From: Changshengia sp963803165
Lineage (GTDB): Bacteria; Chloroflexota; Dormibacteria; Aeolococcales; Aeolococcaceae
DNA length: 64,000 nt
Reading direction: 5' to 3'
Assembly (NCBI GenBank): GCA_963803165.1
Contig: CAWDLK010000001.1
Coordinates: 62,001-126,000, forward strand
Part shown: piece after piece, positions 18,379-26,433 of the stretch
How the letters are laid out: every line of letters begins with the position of its first letter
How positions within the stretch are numbered: the stretch's first letter is position 1
Program-made: the position numbers and the translations under genes
Notes under the pieces: model-generated
Databases searched by the model: none
The model's input: the letters and a program-made list of their open reading frames with translations, nothing else
What the model was told of the DNA's origin: nothing

Positions 18379-19017
18379 GTGACCCCGACCCCCCTGATCG
18401 CCGCGATCGCATTCGCCATCGCCTACGTGGTCGGGGCCCTGCCCATCGCCTGGCTGCTGGTCCGCCGGGAACGGGGCATCGACCTCCGCCGGCACGGCGG
18501 GACCGGGGCCATCGACGCACTGCGGGTGGCCGGGCCGGGCACCGCCCTCGCGGCCGGCACCATCGAGCTGCTCAAGGGCGCGGCCGTCGGGCTGACCGCC
18601 TTCCTGGTGAGCCACGACGTCGGCTGGTTCGTCGCCAGCGCCATCGCCGGATGCGTGGTGGGCGACGCCTTCCCGGTGGGCTTCCGGCGCGGCGGGCGCG
18701 GGCTGGTGCCGCTCATCTCCGGGCTGGCCCTGTCGCTGCCGCTCGCGGGCCTGCTCTGCGCCGTCATCGCCATCCCGGTCGCCGTTCTCACCCGGATGCG
18801 AGGGAGCGTCTACGACCTCGCGGTGACCGTGGCCGTCCCCCTCGGCCTGCTGCTCGGCACCATGGACTGGCGAACCCTCGCCCCCGCCCTGGTGATCGTG
18901 CTGGCCCTGGTGGGGCGGTCCCGACTGCGCCGGGAGGCTCGGGCCCGAGCCTCCCTGACCGCCCGTCGGGGTGCGACCATCGTCGATCTCCCCCCGGCCA
19001 CCCGACAGGAGCCCTGA
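18379..19017 (+). CDS. Divergent glycerol-3-phosphate acyltransferase (PlsY-family) paralogue
   Basis: A 212-residue polytopic membrane protein of the PlsY family. The N-terminal span ends in YVVGALPIAWLLVRRERGIDLRRHG, matching the GSIP-x-A/G-x-L-x-x-R-x-x-G-x-D-x-R signature. However the conserved GSGNxGATNVLR motif is GTGAIDALRVAG, and GHxFPVFLxFKGGKG is GDAFPVGFRRGGRG (His to Asp, Lys to Arg). Catalysis in the normal mode is therefore doubtful. It is followed immediately by a DedA gene (TGA then ATG), so the pair probably act in membrane lipid handling. Whether another canonical plsY exists cannot be seen here. Confidence 0.7.
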   Translation: MTPTPLIAAIAFAIAYVVGALPIAWLLVRRERGIDLRRHGGTGAIDALRVAGPGTALAAGTIELLKGAAVGLTAFLVSHDVGWFVASAIAGCVVGDAFPVGFRRGGRGLVPLISGLALSLPLAGLLCAVIAIPVAVLTRMRGSVYDLAVTVAVPLGLLLGTMDWRTLAPALVIVLALVGRSRLRREARARASLTARRGATIVDLPPATRQEP

Positions 19018-19692
19018 ATGCACTCCCTCGCCAGCATCGACACCCTCGTCCAGGGATGGGTCGGCAGCTACGGGCTGGTGGCCATCCTCCTGCTCATGAC
19101 CGTGCAGTGCGTCGGGGTCCCGTTCCCCAGCGAGGTGATCATGCCGCTCGCCGGGTACCTCGCCTCGTCACCGGCGACGGGGTCGCCCAACCTGGTGGCG
19201 GTGATCGTGGTGGGGATCGCCGGCAACGTGATCGGGTCACTGATCGCCTACGGCCTGGCGGCCTGGCTCGGCGAGCCGGTGCTGCTCGGGCCGGGGCGCT
19301 ACATCGGGATCCGCCGCCATCACGTCGAGATCGCCGACCGCTGGTTCCAGCGCCACGGCACCAGCGCGGTCTTCTGGGGCCGCCTGCTCCCGGTGATCCG
19401 CACCTACATCTCGTTTCCCGCCGGGCTGGCCCGGATGCGCATCGACACCTTCACGCTGATGACGTTCCTCGGCACCGTGCCCTGGACCGCGGCCCTGGCC
19501 GTCGCCGGTTACGAGGGGGGTAAGAACTGGAACCGGATCTCAGGACCGATCGGGACCGCTGGGATCGTGCTCGCGGCGGTGCTGGTCCTGGTCGTGGTGG
19601 GATGGTTCGTCCAGGGCCGGCGGCGGACAAGCAGCAGCGCCCCCGGGGCGGCCGCGGTGGCGGCCGATGACGGGGAGAGCGGGCGAGAGTGA
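19018..19692 (+). CDS. DedA-family membrane protein
   Basis: 224 residues with the DedA/SNARE-associated domain: GVPFPSEVIMPLAGYLA near the first span, GNVIGSLIAYGLAAWLGEPVL, the helix ending RWFQRHGTSAVFWGRLLPVIRTYISFPAGLARM (conserved Gly-Arg and Arg-Thr positions), and TFLGTVPWTAALAVAGYEGG. DedA proteins flip or shuttle undecaprenyl-phosphate or phospholipids in the cytoplasmic membrane (family knowledge). The ATG follows the PlsY-like stop without a gap, and the stop overlaps the GTG of the ROK gene. The tail is Ser/Ala-rich and cytoplasmic. Confidence 0.88.
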   Translation: MHSLASIDTLVQGWVGSYGLVAILLLMTVQCVGVPFPSEVIMPLAGYLASSPATGSPNLVAVIVVGIAGNVIGSLIAYGLAAWLGEPVLLGPGRYIGIRRHHVEIADRWFQRHGTSAVFWGRLLPVIRTYISFPAGLARMRIDTFTLMTFLGTVPWTAALAVAGYEGGKNWNRISGPIGTAGIVLAAVLVLVVVGWFVQGRRRTSSSAPGAAAVAADDGESGRE

Positions 19693-20570
19693 TCGGGCTG
19701 GTCGACATCGGCGGGACCAAGTGCCTGGCGAGCGTCACCGGCGACCTCGGGACGCCCGGCGAGCCGCTGGTACGACCCACCCCGCGCGCCGGAGACCCGG
19801 GCCAGTTCCTCGCTGGGATGCTGGACACCGTCCGCGGGGGGAGCGAGCTGGAGGCCGTCGCCGTCTCGACGCCGGGCCCCTTCGACCGCGAGCGCCGGGT
19901 GCTCATCAACCCGCCGGGGATGTCGGCGGCCTGGCACGGGCTCGATCTGCGCTCGACCCTCGGCGAGCGCTTCCACTGCCCGGTGTTCGCCGAGAACGAC
20001 GCCAACTGCGCGGCCCTGGCCGAGGCCAACTTCGGCGCGGGACGGGGCTTCCGCACCGTCGTCTACTACACGGTGAGCACCGGGATCGGCGCGGGCGTGG
20101 TCCGTGACGGAGAGCTGGTGATCGCCCGCCACGACACCGAGGCGGGCCACCAGGTCGTCTGGCCCGCGCACCTGGGCGGCCCCGCCTGCCACTGCGGCGG
20201 CCACGGGTGCCTGGAGGCGGTGGCCAGCGGCAATGCCATCCGCCGGCGCTTCGGGCGGGCCGCCGAGGAGCTGGACGACGACGACGCCTGGGCCGACGTC
20301 GGCCGCTGGCTGGGCCTCGCCGTGGTCAACACCGTCGCCCTGCTCGACTGTGACGCCGTGATCTTCGGCGGCGGTGTGGTCGCCGCCTGGGAGAGGTTCC
20401 ACGGGGAGCTGCGCCGGACGGTGCGGGAGAGCCTCTTTCTGCAGCCCGCGCCGGAGATCCGGGTCGCCGAGCTGGGTGTCGACCGCAACGTCTGGGGGGC
20501 GATGACCCTGGTGCCGGGGTTTGGCGGTGGCGGTGACGCTGGTACAGTGGCGAGGTGTCCAAGCGAGTGA
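19689..20570 (+). CDS. ROK-family sugar kinase (glucokinase-like)
   Basis: 293 residues. The N-terminal phosphate-binding motif is LVDIGGTKC. The ROK zinc motif CHCGGHGCLEA and the preceding EAGH are present, as is the ENDANCAALAEANFGAG substrate loop with the catalytic Asp and the VYYTVSTGIGAGVV strand. It likely phosphorylates glucose or another hexose with ATP; some ROK proteins are regulators, but no N-terminal HTH is present here. The GTG at 19689 overlaps the DedA stop. The 3' end contains a promoter for the next small gene. Confidence 0.85.
   Translation: MIGLVDIGGTKCLASVTGDLGTPGEPLVRPTPRAGDPGQFLAGMLDTVRGGSELEAVAVSTPGPFDRERRVLINPPGMSAAWHGLDLRSTLGERFHCPVFAENDANCAALAEANFGAGRGFRTVVYYTVSTGIGAGVVRDGELVIARHDTEAGHQVVWPAHLGGPACHCGGHGCLEAVASGNAIRRRFGRAAEELDDDDAWADVGRWLGLAVVNTVALLDCDAVIFGGGVVAAWERFHGELRRTVRESLFLQPAPEIRVAELGVDRNVWGAMTLVPGFGGGGDAGTVARCPSE
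20543..20548 (+). promoter_or_regulatory. -10 box TACAGT inside ROK gene, leaderless promoter of the 72-residue protein
   Basis: TACAGT is followed by 6 nt and GTG at 20555. The promoter lies within the last codons of the ROK gene, so the small gene can be transcribed on its own. Confidence 0.45.
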
Positions 20571-20773
20571 GCACGGTCAGCATCGATGACGTCATCTCCG
20601 CCATCGAGACGGCGCGCGACAAGGTGATGGCGGACGAGGTCAAGTCCCTGGTCAAGCTGGGCCTGCCCAAGAGCGTCGCCTACAAGATGGTGGCGGAGCG
20701 CTACCGGCAGCGCAGCGAGGGCGAGGAGGGCGAAGAGGCCGCGGGCGGAGCCCCCTGGCCTGACATGTCCTGA
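20555..20773 (+). CDS. Conserved-looking small protein, function unknown
   Basis: 72 residues, not recognised. The body (residues 1-52) is predicted helical and charged: VSIDDVISAIETARDKVMADEVKSL and then LVKLGLPKSVAYKMVAERYR, which looks like a small helical-hairpin or HTH-like fold. The tail is acidic and Gly-rich. Its own leaderless promoter and a 16-nt overlap with the ROK gene support it being real. No cysteines or membrane segment. The 170 bp after it up to gcvPA hold only that gene's promoter. Confidence 0.55.
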   Translation: MSKRVSTVSIDDVISAIETARDKVMADEVKSLVKLGLPKSVAYKMVAERYRQRSEGEEGEEAAGGAPWPDMS

Positions 20774-20929
20774 CCGCGGGACGGGGGATTGGGGCCCTCG
20801 CAGGGCCTTGCCGCCTGGTCGCGTGGGGCCGGTCCCCTGGCTGAGCCCTGGGTCGGCCGTCCTGAGCTCGGGGGGCGGGGCGTCGCCCGGCGAGACCGCC
20901 GGAGGACGCCCGCACCGCGGGGCTGGGCA

Positions 20930-20935
20930 TACTGT
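20930..20935 (+). promoter_or_regulatory. -10 box TACTGT upstream of gcvPA
   Basis: TACTGT lies 8 nt before the ATG at 20944, the leaderless spacing seen elsewhere. I looked for a glycine riboswitch in 20774-20943 and did not find its conserved cores. Confidence 0.4.
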
Positions 20936-20943
20936 CCGCGACG

Positions 20944-22278
20944 ATGGCGTACCTCCCCAATGGAGCCGGCGAGCGCCTCCAGATGCTGGAGGCGATCGGC
21001 GTCGCCAGCATGGAGGAGCTGTTCCGGGCGGTGCCGGAGGAGTTGCGGCACCCCCGGATCGACCTCCCCGAGCCGCTGGCGGAGCAGGACCTGGTCGCCG
21101 AGCTGACCCGGCTGGCCGGGCGCAACCACCCCCTCGGCAGCCTGGACTCCTTCCTCGGGGCCGGGGTCTACCGGCGCTACGTCCCGGCCATCGTGAGAGC
21201 GGCGGTCGCCCGCCCCGAGTTCTACACCGCCTACACCCCCTACCAGGCGGAGGCCTCCCAGGGGACCCTGCAGACGATCTTCGAGTTCCAATCGATGATC
21301 TGCGGGCTCACCGGGCTGGACGTCGCCAACGCCTCCCTCTACGACGGCGCGACGGCCGCCGCCGAGGCGGTGATGATGGCGGTGGCCCACACGGGCCGGG
21401 CACGCGTGGTCGCCGCCGCCGACCTTCATCCCGAGACGCTCGCGGTGATCCGCACCTACGCGCGCGGGCGCGGCATCGAGGTGGTGACCGGCGACGACGT
21501 GGCTGGTGCGGTGGGCGGCGCCGACGCCTGCGTGGTGGTGGCCCAACCCGGGTTCCTGGGGACGGTGGGCGACCTCGCCCCGGTCGCGGAGGCGGCGCGC
21601 TCCGCCGGAGCGGTGTCGATCTGCTGCGCGGACCCGATCGCCTGTGCACTGCTCGCCTCTCCGGGAGACCTCGGCTTCGACATCGCCGTCGGTGACGGCC
21701 AGCCGCTGGGCATCCCCCCCTCCTTCGGCGGACCCCACCTCGGCTTCATGGCGGTGCGCCAGGAGCTGATGCGGCGCATCCCCGGACGGCTGGTGGGCCT
21801 CGCCCGGGACCACGACGGCCGGCGCGCCTACACCCTCACCCTCCAGGCGAGGGAGCAGCACATCCGGCGGGAGAGGGCGACCTCCAACATCTGCACCAAC
21901 CACGCGCTGACGGCGCTGGCGGCCACCGTGTACATGGCCAGGATGGGGGCGGGCGGGATGCGCAGGGTGGCCGAGGTCAGCGTGCAGCGCTCCCATCACC
22001 TCGCCGCACGGCTCGGCGCGCTCGACGGCTTCCGGCTCGCCGATCCTGAGCGCCCCTTCCTCTGGGAGTTCGCGCTGCGCATCCCGGGGGACGCCCGCGA
22101 GTTCGTGGCGGCGATGCGCCGCGAGGGGATCGTGGCCGGTCTGCCGCTCGGACCGGTCGACCCGCGGCGTGGAGACCAGCTGCTCGTCTGCTGCACGGAG
22201 ACGACCACGCCCGCCGCCATCGATCGCTACGTCGGTGCGGCGTCGCGCTTCGGCGCACTCGCGGGAGCGAGGGCATGA
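20944..22278 (+). CDS. gcvPA: Glycine dehydrogenase (decarboxylating) subunit 1
   Basis: 444 residues, the N-terminal half of P-protein in the split form of the glycine cleavage system. Recognisable are MLEAIGVASMEELF at the start, the FLGAGVYRRYVPAIV and FYTAYTPYQAEASQGTLQ segments, EFQSMICGLTGLDVANASLYDG, and FGGPHLGFMAVRQELMRRIPGRLVG. It pairs with gcvPB to release CO2 from glycine and pass the aminomethyl group to lipoyl GcvH; gcvT and gcvH are not in this window. The stop overlaps the gcvPB ATG by four bases (ATGA). Confidence 0.94.
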   Translation: MAYLPNGAGERLQMLEAIGVASMEELFRAVPEELRHPRIDLPEPLAEQDLVAELTRLAGRNHPLGSLDSFLGAGVYRRYVPAIVRAAVARPEFYTAYTPYQAEASQGTLQTIFEFQSMICGLTGLDVANASLYDGATAAAEAVMMAVAHTGRARVVAAADLHPETLAVIRTYARGRGIEVVTGDDVAGAVGGADACVVVAQPGFLGTVGDLAPVAEAARSAGAVSICCADPIACALLASPGDLGFDIAVGDGQPLGIPPSFGGPHLGFMAVRQELMRRIPGRLVGLARDHDGRRAYTLTLQAREQHIRRERATSNICTNHALTALAATVYMARMGAGGMRRVAEVSVQRSHHLAARLGALDGFRLADPERPFLWEFALRIPGDAREFVAAMRREGIVAGLPLGPVDPRRGDQLLVCCTETTTPAAIDRYVGAASRFGALAGARA

Positions 22279-23787
22279 GCGGGGTGCCGGACCCCGGCGC
22301 GGGCGGCTCGCGAGGTGCGGCGCCCGGATGGGCCGGCGAGGAGCCCCTGCTCTTCGAGCTGAGCCACGAGCTCCGAGACGGACCGCGCGAGGTGGCGTCC
22401 GGCGTCCCGGAGCGTCCGCTCGTGGAGCTCCTGCCCGGGGTGGCGCTGCGCGCCACACCGCCGGCGATCCCGGCCGTTCCCGAGCCGGTGCTGGCGCGGC
22501 ACCTGGGCCGGCTGGCCCGCCGCAACCACAACCTTCATCACGGGATCTATCCGCTCGGCAGCTGCACCATGAAGTACAACCCGGCGGTCGACGAGCAGCT
22601 CGCCGGGCTGGAGGGCTTCGCCGACCTCCATCCCTACCAGGACGCCGGCGACGTGCAGGGGGCGCTGCAGCTGATGTGGGAGCTGGAGCGGCTCCTCTGC
22701 GCGATCACCGGCATGGCCCGGATCTCGCTCCAGCCGGCGGCCGGGGCCCACGGCGAGTGGACCGGGCTGCGGATGATCCAGGCGTACCACGCCGGCCGCG
22801 GCGACACCGGTCGTACCCGCGTGCTGATCCCCGACTCCGCCCACGGGACCAATCCCGCATCGGCGGCGCTCGCCGGCCTCGAGGTGGTGACCGTCCACAG
22901 CAACGCCGACGGGACCGTCGACCTCGCCGACCTCGACCGCCGGATCGACCGCTCGGTGGCCGCGATCATGATGACCAACCCCAACACCCTCGGGGTCTTC
23001 GAGAAGGACATCGTGGAGATCGCGCGCGTCGCCCACGAGGCGGGCTCGCTGCTCTACTACGACGGGGCCAACCTCAACGCCCTGGTGGGCCTGGCCCGGC
23101 CCGGCGACATGGGCTTCGACGTGGTCCACCTCAACCTGCACAAGACCTTCTCGACGCCGCACGGCGGCGGCGGTCCGGGCAGCGGCCCGGTCGGCGTGGC
23201 CCACGAGCTCACCGAGCTCCTCCCGGTGCCGACCGTCGAGCGCGACGGGGACCGCTTCCGCCTCGACCACGATCGCCCCCGCTCGATCGGCAAGGTGAGG
23301 TCGTACTACGGCAACTTCGGGATGCTGGTGCGTGCGTACGCGTACATCCGGGCCTACGGGTCCTCCATCCCCGACGTGGCTCACAACGCGGTGCTCAACG
23401 CGCGCTACCTCCAGGCGCGGCTGAGACCCCTCTTCCCGATGGCGGTGACGTCGGACTCGATGCACGAGTTCGTGGCCACCACCAGGGGCTGCCGGGTGGA
23501 CGGGCTGCGCGCCATCGACGTCGCCAAGCGCCTCCTCGACCACGGCGTCTACGCGCCGACCGCCTACTTCCCCACCACGGTCGCCGAGGCGCTCATGTTC
23601 GAGCCGACCGAGACCGAGTTCCAAGCGGAGCCTCGACTTCCTCGCCGACGCCTGCGCGGCGATCGTCGCCGAGGCCGAGCGGGATCTCGAGCTGGTCCGG
23701 ACGGCGCCCCACGAGACGCCGGTCAGCCGCGTCGACGAGGTGGAGGCGGCGCGGAGGCCGGTGCTGCGCTGGAGGCCGGAGCCGTGA
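22275..23787 (+). CDS. gcvPB: Glycine dehydrogenase subunit 2, frame-disrupted by one extra base near 23619
   Basis: The PLP-binding half of split P-protein. Conserved stretches include NLHHGIYPLGSCTMKYNP, DSAHGTNPASAALAG, MTNPNTLGVFEKDI and HLNLHKTFSTPHGGGGPGSGP with the cofactor lysine. At 23616-23621 the sequence reads GAGTTC inside PTETE|. The raw frame then becomes Arg-rich and reads on into pyrE, producing an apparent 686-residue fusion. Deleting one T gives the family ending TESKRSLDFLADA...APHETPVSRVDEVEAARRPVLRWRPEP and a stop at 23785-23787. That stop overlaps the pyrE GTG by four bases. Restored length is 503 residues. I regard the gene as intact in life. Confidence 0.9.
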
Positions 23788-24335
23788 CCGCGGCCCGGGA
23801 CGAGCTGCACCGGCTCCTCGCCGAACGCGCCTTCCGCTGGGGGGACTTCGTGCTGGCGAGCGGCCGGCGCAGCGACTACTTCTTCGACGCCAAGCAGGTC
23901 ACCCTGGAGGGGCGTGGCCTGTTCCTGGCGGCGACCCTCCTGCTGGCTCGCTGCCGCGAGCTGGGGGTGTCCGCGGTGGCGGGCGACGACGGCGTCGGCC
24001 CGCTCCTCGGGGCGGTCGCGGCCCTGAGTGGCGCCGGTGCCGATCCACCGCTGCGGGCCTTCATGATCCGCAAGGCGGACAAGCAGCACGGCACGACCGC
24101 CAGGATCGCCGGACCGGCACCGGTGGCGGGCGAGCGGGTGGCGCTGGTCGAGGACGTCGTCACCACCGGCGGATCGGCCTTCCGCGCCCTCGAGGTGCTG
24201 GCGCCGACGGGTGTGAGGGTGGTGGAGGTGGTGGTCCTGGTGGACCGCGAGGAGGGGGCCGCCGCCGCGCTGGCCGAGCGCGACCTGCCCCTCCACCCAC
24301 TCTTCCGGCGCAGCGAGTTCAGCGCGCGCCGCTGA
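23784..24335 (+). CDS. pyrE: Orotate phosphoribosyltransferase
   Basis: 183 residues catalysing orotate + PRPP to OMP in pyrimidine synthesis. It begins VTAARDELHRLLAERAFRWGDFVLASGRRSDYFFDAKQ (the FxLxSGxxSxYYxD signature) and carries the PRPP motif VALVEDVVTTGGSAFRA near residue 115. A flexible-loop segment RKADKQHGTTARIAG is present. The GTG at 23784 overlaps the restored gcvPB stop as GTGA. The uncorrected sequence places it in frame with gcvPB, which is an artefact of the extra base. Co-transcription with glycine cleavage genes may serve one-carbon and nucleotide supply. Confidence 0.9.
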   Translation: MTAARDELHRLLAERAFRWGDFVLASGRRSDYFFDAKQVTLEGRGLFLAATLLLARCRELGVSAVAGDDGVGPLLGAVAALSGAGADPPLRAFMIRKADKQHGTTARIAGPAPVAGERVALVEDVVTTGGSAFRALEVLAPTGVRVVEVVVLVDREEGAAAALAERDLPLHPLFRRSEFSARR

Positions 24336-24463
24336 GGCGCCGCTGAGAAAGGGCGCGCTCCGGCGCCCCGCGGCGCGCGGCTCAGGCCTCTCTCAGGAGC
24401 CGTGACCGCCGCTGATGCCAGCATGGGGCCCAGCTTCCCATCCGGCCCAGGAGGACCCCATCC

Positions 24464-24760
24464 ATGCGCCGTCTCGGCAGGCTCGGCTCCGCGGCCCTGG
24501 CCGGCCCCGCCGCGCTGCTCATCGCCGCATGCGGCCACCAGGCGCCGGCGCCGGCCGCCTCCCCCACTCCGAGCGCCGGCCAGGTGGCGGCCCCCGGCAC
24601 CGCCCCCGCCGGGACGTCGAGCCCGAGCGGGGCCTCCTCCGCCGGCGGGGTGAGCGACGCCCAGCTCAACCAGATCGACAACCAGATCGAGCAGATCGGC
24701 AACGAGATCGGCCAGGCCGACAGCGGCCTGAGCACCAGCGAAGGAGATCCGGCCTCATGA
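24464..24760 (+). CDS. Small predicted lipoprotein
   Basis: 98 residues. A signal peptide with two Arg-Arg/Leu turns and hydrophobic core ends in a lipobox LIAAC (Cys near residue 23). A low-complexity Ala/Pro/Ser/Thr spacer follows, and a C-terminal amphipathic stretch QLNQIDNQIEQIGNEIGQAD could form a short coiled coil. AGGAGG lies 9 nt before the ATG. The TGA overlaps the next ATG (ATGA), so the two secreted proteins form a unit. Function unknown. Confidence 0.6.
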   Translation: MRRLGRLGSAALAGPAALLIAACGHQAPAPAASPTPSAGQVAAPGTAPAGTSSPSGASSAGGVSDAQLNQIDNQIEQIGNEIGQADSGLSTSEGDPAS

Positions 24761-25549
24761 GACTGCACCCCCCACTCCGACTGGGCATCACCGCCCTGGC
24801 GGTGACGGCGGCGCTGGGCGCCGCGTGCGCGGTGACGGTGGGCGCAACCAGCCCCTCGCCCAGCGCGGCCGCGAGCGCCGACCCGTCCGCCGGCTCCAGC
24901 CCGTCGGCGGCCCCCACTCCCGGCGCGTGCAGCGGCAGCGTCGCCGCCCAGCTCGCCTGCATCCGGCAGCGGGCGGCCACGGCCGTCGGTGACCGGGAGA
25001 GCGCCCTCCGGGAGATGGCCGCGGACCTCGACGGCAGCGCCGCCATCGGCGCGGGCGACAAGTCGACCCTGCTCGGCCAGGTCAGCGCCGACGAGAGCGG
25101 CCTCGAGACGCTGCTCGGCACCATCGACTCGGATACCTCGGTGGCGCAGGCCCGTGCCGACACCGAGACCATCGTGACCGGGTTCCGCGTCTACCTCCTC
25201 GAGGGCCCCAAGGTCCACCTGGTGATCGCGGCCGACACCGAGGGGAGCGTCGAGTCCGTGATCCAGGCGCACCTGCCCGCCGTCCAGACGGCCATCGACG
25301 ACAGCGCTGCCTCGGCGGCGCAGAGGGCCAGGGCCCAGACCGCCCTCAACGACTGCAGCAGCCAGCTGGGAGCCGCGGAGTTCGGCATCTTCGGGCATCG
25401 TCGCCGAGGTCATCGACCTGCAGCCCTCCGGCTACCCGGGCAACCAGCCGACGCTGGTATCGGCCCGCCAGTCGGCGCAGACCGCCCGGCAGGAACTCGG
25501 CACCTGCTCCACCGACCTCCAGGACATCCGCCAGGATCTGGGGATCTGA
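24757..25549 (+). CDS. Secreted helical protein, frame-disrupted by one extra base near 25381
   Basis: An N-terminal signal segment (ITALAVTAALGAACAVTVGA) and Ala/Pro/Ser linker lead to a helical domain with paired cysteines (ACSGSVAAQLAC) and VHLVIAADTEGSVESVIQAHL. At 25378-25383 (GAGTTC) coding character switches frame. Removing one T gives ESASSGIVAEVIDLQPSGYPGNQ and then QSAQTARQELGTCSTDLQD up to TGA 25547-25549, with high GC at third codon positions. The uncorrected frame becomes His/Arg/Pro-rich. Restored length is about 263 residues. No family recognised; coupled to the lipoprotein upstream. Confidence 0.65.
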
Positions 25550-25564
25550 TCCCCGACCCGTGGA

Positions 25565-25601
25565 CGGAGGGCGGAGGAGCCGGTGGCCCCTCCGCCCTCC
25601 G
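25565..25601 (+). terminator. Strong 13-bp GC hairpin
   Basis: CGGAGGGCGGAGG (25565-25577) and its perfect complement (25589-25601) with an 11-nt loop lie 15 nt after the restored stop of the secreted protein. There is no T tract, as is common in very GC-rich genomes. Confidence 0.6.
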
Positions 25602-25694
25602 CGCGTCGCCGGATCGCCGGACCGGGAGGCGGGTGCTGGGTGACGCGGCCGGCCGCCGGAGCGCTCCGGCGGTGCTCCCCATGCCCGGAGCCCC

Positions 25695-25700
25695 TACCAT
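25695..25700 (+). promoter_or_regulatory. -10 box TACCAT, leaderless promoter of the 25707 lipoprotein gene
   Basis: TACCAT is followed by 6 nt and GTG at 25707. Confidence 0.45.
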
Positions 25701-25706
25701 CGCGGG

Positions 25707-26411
25707 GTGCTCCGCAACCTGACGGTCGCCGCCCTCCTGCTGACCGCGACCGCCTGCGGTGGGACGTCCGCACACAGCTCGCCGACGCCACGAGTGTCGC
25801 ACACGGCCAGCGCCTCGCCGACGCCCTCGCCCTCGGCGGCCCCCGACAACGAGCAGGTCACCGTGGTCGGGTCCGGGGTCGGGACCTTCGACCTCCAGGC
25901 GTACCCGATCGCGATCGTCAGCAACCTGGCCGCGGCCCATATCGCCACGGGCGTGGTGGTGAGCTTCACGGTGCGCATCTCCGGCGGCAGCTACACGCTT
26001 GCCGCGGAGCCGGTGTCCCTGGCGCCGGGGGAGACCCTGGCCGTCACCGTCCTCTGCACCGACAGCTGCCAGAGGGCCACCGCCGCCACTGCCGCCGTCA
26101 CGGTGGGCGGCTGGACGGCGGGAACCCGCACCGTCATCTCCGGGACCACGGCGACCTACACCTGCGGCGACCCCTGCTATGGCAGCGGCGGCGGCTATCA
26201 GGGCAGTGCGGTGGGGAGCGTCAGTGGGCAGGTGCCGGCGGGGACGCTCATCACCGTGACCGCCGTCTGCCGGAACGGCGGCGGGGACGTCGTCGGGGGT
26301 GGCTCGACGACGACCCTCTGGCCGGAGGCGGCCTCGGCGGCCGCGACGGTGACCGTCCTCACCACCTCCGAGCCGGCCACCTGCCAGCTCTACGGCACCG
26401 AGGTCAGCTGA
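25707..26411 (+). CDS. Predicted lipoprotein, function unknown
   Basis: 234 residues. The signal peptide ends in LTATAC (lipidated Cys near 17), then a Ser/Thr/Pro linker. The remainder is beta-rich, with two repeat-like halves: IATGVVVSFTVRISGG...LAPGETLAVTVLC and PAGTLITVTAVC...TTLWPEAASAAATVTVL. It contains several cysteine pairs (LCTDSC, TCGDPC) likely forming disulfides outside the cell. The fold resembles extracellular Ig/FxLYD-like domains, but no family is certain. It is convergent with the transglycosylase gene. Confidence 0.6.
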   Translation: MLRNLTVAALLLTATACGGTSAHSSPTPRVSHTASASPTPSPSAAPDNEQVTVVGSGVGTFDLQAYPIAIVSNLAAAHIATGVVVSFTVRISGGSYTLAAEPVSLAPGETLAVTVLCTDSCQRATAATAAVTVGGWTAGTRTVISGTTATYTCGDPCYGSGGGYQGSAVGSVSGQVPAGTLITVTAVCRNGGGDVVGGGSTTTLWPEAASAAATVTVLTTSEPATCQLYGTEVS

Positions 26412-26433
26412 CCTCGCGGGGGGTCGGCGGCGG

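Noticed and set aside
20774..20943. Glycine riboswitch upstream of gcvPA
   Set aside because: I could not find the conserved glycine-aptamer cores, and a leaderless -10 box directly before the start leaves no room for a riboswitch leader.
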